Shown: positions 57,652 to 64,000 of the stretch, in pieces
Numbering within the stretch: the first letter of the stretch is position 1
Layout: each line of letters opens with the position of its first letter
The notes under the pieces: generated by a model
Database searches by the model: none
What the model saw: only the letters and a program-made list of their open reading frames with translations
Told to the model about the DNA's origin: nothing
Position numbers and translations under genes: made by a program
Source of the DNA: Isoetes taiwanensis
Taxonomy: Eukaryota; Streptophyta; Lycopodiopsida; Isoetales; Isoetaceae
Assembly: GCA_021234155.1 (NCBI GenBank)
Contig: JAJEKV010000021.1
Location: forward strand, 12,275,760-12,339,759
Length of the DNA: 64,000 nucleotides
Direction: 5' to 3'

Positions 57652-58897
57652 TTATCTTTCTCCTTTAATGGAACTGGCCAAGCGCATGTCCTTGGTCATC
57701 AGAGTTACCCTCTTGGCGTGTATAGTGCACGTCGTGGAGTCTTCAAAATGCTGCACCAGCTTCTGCTCAGCTGCTTCTTGCAAGGCTAGCAGCATCTCGC
57801 CTGTGACTCTCTTGCTGGAATCGAACTCCTGCACAACCTCCTTGACGAGCCTGGCAAATGGTGCTCGCGGGATGAGAAGACCATAGCCTCTCTGAAAATG
57901 CCGGATCTCCCGGATTGCTTGTGATAGCTTCGATCCGGACTTCCTGGCTAATGGCTTCTTGGGGGGAACCGGATTCTCTGGAGGTGGCTTGAGCGTCTGC
58001 TTCTTTGAGGGCCGTTCTCCTTCAACATAGGTGACCTTGTTCGCCTGGTAGTAGGAGTTGTAGGCCTCCCACTTCTTCATATATTCCTGGCAGGCCTTCA
58101 ACTTCTTTTGGTAGACCCTGCGATGGTCTACCACATAAGACTCTCGGGCAGGTCGTGGTAGCTTCTTCGGATCTTTGTCCTTCACCCACGTGGGGTAAGG
58201 TGGGGGTGTCTGTACCTGTTGATCCCTGTCCGTTCGATCCTGGTCTGTTCGATCCTCCTCTGTTGGCTTGGAGGAGCTCCCACCTTCTTGATGAGGATTG
58301 TAATCTTCATCGTCTGAGTCGTCCGAGGATGCGGGCTGGTCGGCCGGCCGTTCGTTGATGACGATCTTGGTCCTTGGTGTTGTCTTGATCTTCCTCTTGG
58401 GCTCCACCTTGTCTTTTGCCCTTGAGTTTCTTCTTTTGTTCTGCCTCCCTTTCTTCTCTTTTCCTCTTCTTCTCGGCCTTTTTCTTCTCGCGGCGTCGTG
58501 CCTTCGCCTCGTGCATCTTGATCCAGGCCTCGAGCTGTTCTTCTTCGGTTGGCTCGGGAGTGGGCTCCCTCTGCTCCTCCTGTGCCTTGGCCGCCTGCTC
58601 TCGTTCTTGTTTCTCCCTTTCCATTTGCTCGAACACTCTCTGAATTTCGTCATTCTCTGATCCAATGTCTGCTCCTTCGCCCACCTGCTGGTTGATGCCG
58701 TCAACCAGATCTTCTAGTGATCCTTGCTCGGATCCCTCCTCCTGCAGCTCCTCTGAAGTGCTCTCCTCGCCTGATGAAGGTTGGCCTCCCCCTGCGAGAA
58801 GTTGCTCCCGAAGCAGCTGCTGTATGCGCCTCTTGTCTTGGGCGCTGGGTGTTTCACCTCGTCGAGGAATCCTAGCAGTCTGTTTGGTGCGCGCCAT
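57652..58897 (-). CDS. Retrotransposon-encoded histone H3-like protein with long linker (~414 aa, one frameshift)
   Basis: Start ATG at 58897 (GACATGG context). The first residues, MARTKQTAR, equal the histone H3 N-terminus, then IPRRGETPSAQ replaces KSTGGKAPRKQ. Residues ~20-155 are Gln/Glu/Lys-rich and probably helical (QMEREKQEREQAAKAQEEQ, EAKARRREKKKAEKKRKRE). At 58419-58421 one extra G shifts the frame; the downstream frame continues with an acidic DDSDDEDYNP stretch, a Pro-rich region and LARKSGSK. The last 88 codons (57918-57655) are an H3 histone fold: REIRHFQ, LLIPRAPFARLVKEV, LALQEAAE, HAKRVTLMTKD, ending IKGER. By hand about 48 of 88 residues equal canonical H3, with no gap. H3-H3 interface residues (Cys110, His113, Arg116, Asp123, Leu126, Ile130 equivalents) and DNA-contact Arg83 and Thr118 are kept. 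REIRHFQ and LLIP resemble plant CENH3, but loop 1 has canonical H3 length. It lies between PBS and gag. Confidence 0.9.
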
Positions 58898-59111
58898 GTC
58901 TTACTTCACGTTAATCGGAGCTCTGGCGCCCAAAAATCGCCTCGAAGTGCGGAGCTAACTTCTAGACATGAAGTCTACAAATGAGAGGGGTCTGGGTCTA
59001 TTTATAGTTTGGGCAAATTTTAGGTCAAATTCTAAGTTGCTCCTTTCTATGTGTCAAAGCATCTATTAACCTAAAACATGTACTTACTTCAGAGTTTTCT
59101 AAGCAATTTTA

Positions 59112-59174
59112 CTCATGTTGTGCGCTAGAGGGCTGATCTAATATTTAGATTAAGGCTCTGGCGCATACTGTGAG
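59112..59174 (-). promoter_or_regulatory. 63-bp palindromic element, copy 3
   Basis: Diverged copy: CTCATGTTGTGCGC...GATCTAATATTTAGATT...GCGCATACTGTGAG. Compensatory changes keep the central dyad. It is ~215 bp upstream of the H3-like start codon. Confidence 0.7.
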
Positions 59175-59307
59175 CAATTTTACATTTTTAACTAAAAATC
59201 TATCCTAGGGGTGTGATATACAATTCTAGCTAACTCTTACCTTAAAATTTGATTTAGCATATTATCTTGTTAAGATTCTTCAAGTTGAAGGTGATTATGG
59301 CCAGTTA

Positions 59308-59370
59308 CTCATGGTGTGCGCCTGGGGCTCAACCTAAAATTTAGGTTGGTGCTCTGGCGCATACCGTGAG
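59308..59370 (-). promoter_or_regulatory. 63-bp palindromic element, copy 4
   Basis: CTCATGGTGTGCGCC...AACCTAAAATTTAGGTT...GGCGCATACCGTGAG, 196 bp from copy 3 and ~200 bp downstream of the PBS. As with copies 1-2, the pair precedes an accessory gene. Confidence 0.75.
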
Positions 59371-59565
59371 CAATTTCTACATTTGGTCCAAATTTAGTTC
59401 AACTTTTTAGTTTTCTTGGTTTTCAATTCTTCTAACTGTTACTAGCTTAGCATAACTACAAAAAAATGAGAAACTTTTTCCCACTTTTTCGAGGTTTGAG
59501 GATCTTACTAAGTTAGTACTACTGGGAGCATGGCCAGTGCTTCGCTCTTGGTCTCCAAGAACATT

Positions 59566-59577
59566 GCTCTGATACCA
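59566..59577 (-). other. Primer-binding site, initiator tRNA-Met
   Basis: TGGTATCAGAGC on the minus strand, complementary to the 3' end of plant initiator tRNA-Met. It is one base from the LTR end GTCACA. Confidence 0.9.
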
Positions 59578-59578
59578 C

Positions 59579-59608
59579 TGTGACGTCCCCTACTCATATA
59601 CGGTGCAC
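59579..59608 (-). repeat. Truncated 5' LTR (30 bp)
   Basis: Identical to 43843-43872 of the 3' LTR; similarity stops after GGTGCAC. The remainder of the 5' LTR is replaced by unrelated sequence that ends in a (TCTA)n tail. Confidence 0.8.
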
Positions 59609-59997
<389 letters not shown>

Positions 59998-60471
59998 CAC
60001 CCTTTAATGATGATGGGGGCTACCAAGCACTGCACTTGTCTCCAGGAAAGAATAGACATGAACCATGGTGCTCGAATGACACTATCAGTTATTCGTGAAG
60101 TTTTTGTACCATTGTATCTTTATTTTTTATTTAGTACATTGCAGAAGTGGTTTGATGGCATTGGACAATAATATCTTCTAGCATTTTGGCTCCAAAGCTT
60201 TTCTACCACTTAGAACATTGCAGCCCTTCCTAACATGGCCAAATTCTAGAAATTAGTGTTAACCGAAGTCATTTACGCTTATCTTACAAATGTGCATCTG
60301 TAACCATCATTTTTTAGGCTGGCTTAGTAGTTATAACAATGTTTTATATACTCACAGGAGGAGTTCAGATTCACAATTTAAAGATTTTTTAGAATGGTTT
60401 GCATCTTCAGTTAGAATATTTTAAAATAGTTTACATCATGATTAGAACTTATCGTTATGATGGAAGTAGAA

Positions 60472-60507
60472 ATGATGCCCAACGTTGCTGGGCATAAGCT
60501 AGGAACT
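60472..60507. repeat. Conserved hairpin motif preceding polypyrimidine tract (copy 2)
   Basis: ATGATGCCCAACGTTGCTGG followed by GCATAAGCTAGGAACT. It differs from 6519-6553 at only a few bases and again lies just upstream (here ~80 bp) of a polypyrimidine tract on the same strand. Confidence 0.7.
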
Positions 60508-60582
60508 GTAAGTGATACAATGTAGCCACTGTTATCAATTCACATATACAAAATTACACAATGAAGAGTATTCAACCAGCTT

Positions 60583-61376
60583 TCCTGCTTCCTCCTTCCT
60601 TTTTTCTTTTTCCTTTTGCCTTTTCCCCAACTTTCCTTTTCAAAAATTTCCCTTTCCCCTTTTCCTTTTTCCTTTTTTTTCCATTTCCCCATCCCCTTTT
60701 CCATTATCCCATTTCTCATTTCCCTTTCTTCATTTCTGCTTCCTTGTTTTCCTTTTCTTTTTTTTCCCTCCCCTTTTTCCTTCTCTTTTCTCACATTTTT
60801 GTTTTCCATTTTTTTCTTTCTTTTTCCTTTTTTCCCTTTTTCCCTCCCTTTATCTTTTTTATTTCCCTTATCCATTTTCTCATTCCTCGCTTTCCCTTTT
60901 TCTTTTTTCCCTCCCCTTTCTATTTTCCATTCTTTTCTCATTTCCCTTTTCCCTTTTTCCATTCCCACTGTTCTCCATTTCTCATTCTCATCTGCCTTTG
61001 TCCTTTTATGCTTCCCTTTTCCACTTTCCCAATCTCTACTCCCTTTTCCCCTTCCTATTTTCCTCTTCCCCCTTTCCTTTTTCTATTTTTTTCCATCTTT
61101 TTTTTACTGCCACTTTTTGCTTTCTCGTTCTTTTCCTTTTTCTATTTTCCCTTTTACCATTCACACCTATTCTCCTTTTCCCATCCTCATTTCCCTTTCT
61201 TTTCACGCTTCTCTTTTTTCTTTTCCATTTTTCCACTCCCCACCTTTCTTTTTCGTCTTTTCCCTTTTTCCATTTCCCCTCTCCTTATTGTCTTTCTTTT
61301 TTTCCCTTTTGTCCCTTCTCTTTTTCTCCATTTTTCTTTTCCATTGTTTTCTTTCTTTTTTCTTTTCTCCCCTTTC
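60583..61376. repeat. Polypyrimidine tract, ~0.8 kb
   Basis: Irregular TTCC/CCCTTTT units on the plus strand, as at 6568-7905. Long stop-free frames here are artefacts of the composition. Confidence 0.9.
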
Positions 61377-64000
61377 TAGGGAAAGGTTCTTGGAAGTGGA
61401 GTTCCATTGAGCTGGATGAGTGAAAATACAATGACCCATAAGGGTACCCACAATGAGGCCCCAACATGAGTGAATATGAGTGAAAAAATCCAACAATGAC
61501 CGCAACCATATAACTAGCTTAAAACATATAACTAGGCCCACGACCCACAAAGTTCCCGAACCCAAAACCGCATCCAAAGCCCGTCCAAGTCAGAATTGAC
61601 TAGACCAAAGCTGCACCTCGGCCCGCAACCCTCAAATATCGACTCCCAACCCCCACCCCAACTAGAAGGGGTAGAAGTGAAAACTGCAACTGCAACCACC
61701 TCGGAACTGCTGAAAATCGGCTATCATCTCAGTGTCAAGAAAGAGGATTGCGCCGAACTGCAAAACACAATCACACAGATGGTTAATGTGGAAAGGTTAG
61801 GAGCCCTATGGCCAAGCATGCAACGTGTTCGAAAGTCAAGCAGAGCACAAGAATCTGATGAGAAAAATAGCAGAATAGAGAAATTATAAAGAATCTTCGG
61901 AATCGACATTGCTACGCCGAGAGAGAAAATATATAGGTACACTAGGCCCAACTGTGGGGGTCTTCCCTTCAGTACCCTCTGGAAGCCACAAAGCTATGCC
62001 AGGAAAAGAAAATAGGCACATCCAATAGAAGAATCCTTTGGAGCCTACTCAGAAGTGACAAGTGCTACAACGGGAGAGAGAGAGAGAGAGAGAGCAAAAG
62101 CACGATTAATAGCCAACTGAGAAACAACCCGATGTCATGACATGAACCTACGCAAAAACAAAGAAAATACGTAGAAAATATGCAAGAAATATGATACGAA
62201 TATCCTTATGGTCGTCACACCCGATACAGATCCGGGTGGATAATACCCTTTTGATGAAGATTCTGTATAGTTAGAGCAAGATTTCGAGCCGCTTCAAGAA
62301 GATCCTGTATAGTTAGAGCCGCTTCCTTTCGTGATAGCCCCGCCTTTCTTGGCGACACTTCAAGCCCCGGTGTCCATCGTCTTTGACTAGCGATCGATTG
62401 CCATAGCTAGAGCGATAATGAAACCCATCGATCACAAAGTCAAAGGGAAACAAACACAATAGCAGGCGGGAAACAAACACAAGCATTAGGCAACCAATGG
62501 GATTGCATGACCTAGATCGAAATCTAGGCCGTCCATCTTGGCCCATCTTGGCCGTTTAATGAGATACATATTGTCAATAGCACATTTATAAGTTTACAAA
62601 AATGTGGTTTAATAGTACCCTATGTAAGATTACATGGTTTCCAAATTATGCGGTTTCTGCCCTTTCCTAAATTACATGGGAAGGACCTTATGGAAGTCAT
62701 TACCATGCCTCTTATACAAAGCAAGTCACAAATACGTGTTTTTAATGTTTCTAAGATAGACATATGCTTACCTAATAACTACAAATCAAGCAATAGGCTA
62801 ATACTACATAGTAGTATCACCATATGAAAGATCATCAACAGCACGAGTGCAGAAAATACCAGCTTTGGTGCCTCTTAAAAATGAATCCCAAAGGCATATT
62901 AAGAGCCTAAATTCAAAAGCATATCCTACCAAATTGCCAATAGATGTGAATCTATTATGGATAGTTTCGTTAAATGTAGAACCCTGCACTGCAAGTAACA
63001 CAAGCACATGCCAAGGACCAGCACGAAGCAGCTTTGCAAGTTCCATTAATAATGTAACCTTCCAGTCACCACTATAGCCATTCTTCAGTCATACTCTACA
63101 ATGGTCATGGGGTTTATACAAGTGATTTTCCTAGAAATCCTTTGACTACATATGAATACACTGGTTCACAGCTTGACATCTCTAGTTTAGCATATGTAAA
63201 GGCTACCGAGATCACAAAAATCCCTTATGGATCTAATGTTCAGATTGTAACCCTAGAAACCATCAATTTCTAAGCTTGAAGCCCATCCCTTTCACCTGCA
63301 TGGTCATGGCTTTTATGGGGTTAATTGACAACTTTTGGGTGACATGGCAAGATATGAGTGGTATGGACTGGATGACTAGGTATTTTTGCAAGAAAGTGGA
63401 CAATGTAAGAAATTGGACAACTCTTTAAGGTTTTTGTATCGGAATTTGGCAAGGATGAAACAAAGGGAACTTTAAGAACTTAGAGAAATTTTTTGTTACC
63501 CTTGTGGCACCAACGAACAGCATGGAAAAGATGATGTGGCAATCCAAGTGGTGACATGGCATGCCAAGTAAGCAAGGACAAGTGTTGACTAGGCCAAAAT
63601 GAAAAGATGTGCATCTTTCGTTTTCCATTTGATGATGTTGGCAAATCTTGGGTGACATGGCAAGATATTGGTGACCTAGACATGATGACTAGGATTTCAT
63701 GCAAGAAATATGGGTGTTAGTTGCTCGTAACATAGCTACCCAACAATGGTTGTCGAACAAGGAGTAGGTGTTCTGGCACCTCACTCTCCAATGACTCCTC
63801 TTGACTATTTTTGATCAAATTAGATTCCATTTGCCTTTTCTTTTGTTAAAAAATACTAAGAATACCCTTCTCCTAAAATGTTGTCTACCCAAATTATCCA
63901 AAAAGTTGAATTTCCCAAGTTTATGTTACCACCTCATGTCAAAGATTCCCAAGTCACCATGCAAAAATCTTATGTTTCAAAAGAGTAAAAAGTAACTAGT
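61377..64000. other. No supportable gene
   Basis: Short frames only; a 97-codon plus-strand frame at 61596-61889 has no recognisable motif. Other contents are a (GA)n run at 62073-62092 and a diverged duplication containing GGGTGACATGGCAAGATAT at about 63339 and 63650. Confidence 0.5.

Larger units (their letters stand above)
43843..59608 (-). mobile_element. Ty3/gypsy chromovirus with two accessory genes (histone H3-like and unknown), nested insertions
   Basis: Minus-strand order: 30-bp 5' LTR remnant (59579-59608), PBS (59566-59577), H3-like gene (58897-57652), unknown ORF (56925-55385), gag (55221-53761), protease, RT, RNase H, integrase and a chromodomain-like end (53768 to about 50470), 3' UTR, PPT (47876-47887) and 3' LTR (47875-43843). 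LTR ends are TGTGACATTCC...GGGGACGTCACA. The domain order (integrase last, chromodomain at its C-terminus) is that of chromoviruses. Two later insertions interrupt it: a TIR/TSD-bounded element inside the 3' LTR (44440-46922) and a LINE fragment in the 3' UTR (48211-49918). Without these the remaining sequence is about 11.6 kb, far longer than the usual 5-7 kb because of ~4.3 kb between PBS and gag. The 5' LTR is almost wholly deleted, so host flanks and age cannot be read. Confidence 0.9.

Noticed and set aside
58419-58421. Programmed +1 frameshift in the H3-like gene
   Set aside because: The site is a GGG run, and the window shows many homopolymer indels; there is no positive evidence for recoding.
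57652-58897. H3-like ORF as a host histone gene
   Set aside because: It has a ~300-residue linker, lies between PBS and gag on the same strand as the element, and shares the element's intergenic palindromes, so it is better explained as element cargo.
60512-61423. Plus-strand frames of 260-300 codons
   Set aside because: Same composition artefact in the second polypyrimidine tract.

Overview
The window looks like a repeat-rich nuclear segment of a large-genome land plant. The evidence is an intron-containing plant-type CDK-related kinase gene with GT/AG introns, a chromodomain Ty3/gypsy retrotransposon with an initiator-tRNA-Met primer site, several LINE families, a tRNA-derived SINE and abundant microsatellites. 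The LINE types and a Crypton-like recombinase relic hint at a fern, lycophyte or bryophyte rather than a flowering plant, but this is a guess. Many coding stretches carry single-base indels, often in homopolymers, so part of the apparent gene decay may be assembly error.

Layout. 1-8.7 kb: a decayed multi-exon Crypton/DUF3504-type tyrosine recombinase on the minus strand, a ~650-bp foldback element, short tandem duplications, a ~1.3-kb polypyrimidine tract and an ~85-bp tandem repeat. 9.5-14.1 kb: the CDK-related kinase gene (minus) with palindromic AACGG-type promoter motifs. 14.2-19.8 kb: no supportable gene. 19.8-27.6 kb: LINE fragments, mostly minus strand, and a tRNA-like SINE. 27.7-37 kb: decayed coding stretches on both strands among TGTACAT-rich clusters, perhaps an unknown large DNA transposon. 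37-43.6 kb: three LINE segments, one with an ORF1 and an endonuclease and one plus-strand copy with a poly(A) tail. 43.8-59.6 kb: a Ty3/gypsy chromovirus on the minus strand, described below. 59.6-64 kb: a LINE-like tail with a (TCTA)n microsatellite, a second polypyrimidine tract and otherwise no gene.

The main discovery is inside the Ty3/gypsy element. Between its primer-binding site and gag it carries two extra genes. The first starts with the exact first eight residues of mature histone H3 (ARTKQTAR) and ends, after a ~300-residue charged linker, with an 88-residue H3 histone fold that aligns to canonical H3 without gaps (about 48/88 identities by hand). The second encodes an unrecognised acidic protein of ~510 residues. 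Each gene is preceded by a pair of 63-bp imperfect palindromes about 200 bp apart. The element thus appears to encode its own long-linker H3 variant next to a chromodomain integrase, suggesting that it manipulates the chromatin it lives in. This copy itself is dead: its reverse transcriptase has lost part of the catalytic loop, pol has several stops and frameshifts, the 5' LTR is cut to 30 bp, and the 3' LTR is split by a TIR/TSD-bounded insertion that carries a LINE fragment.
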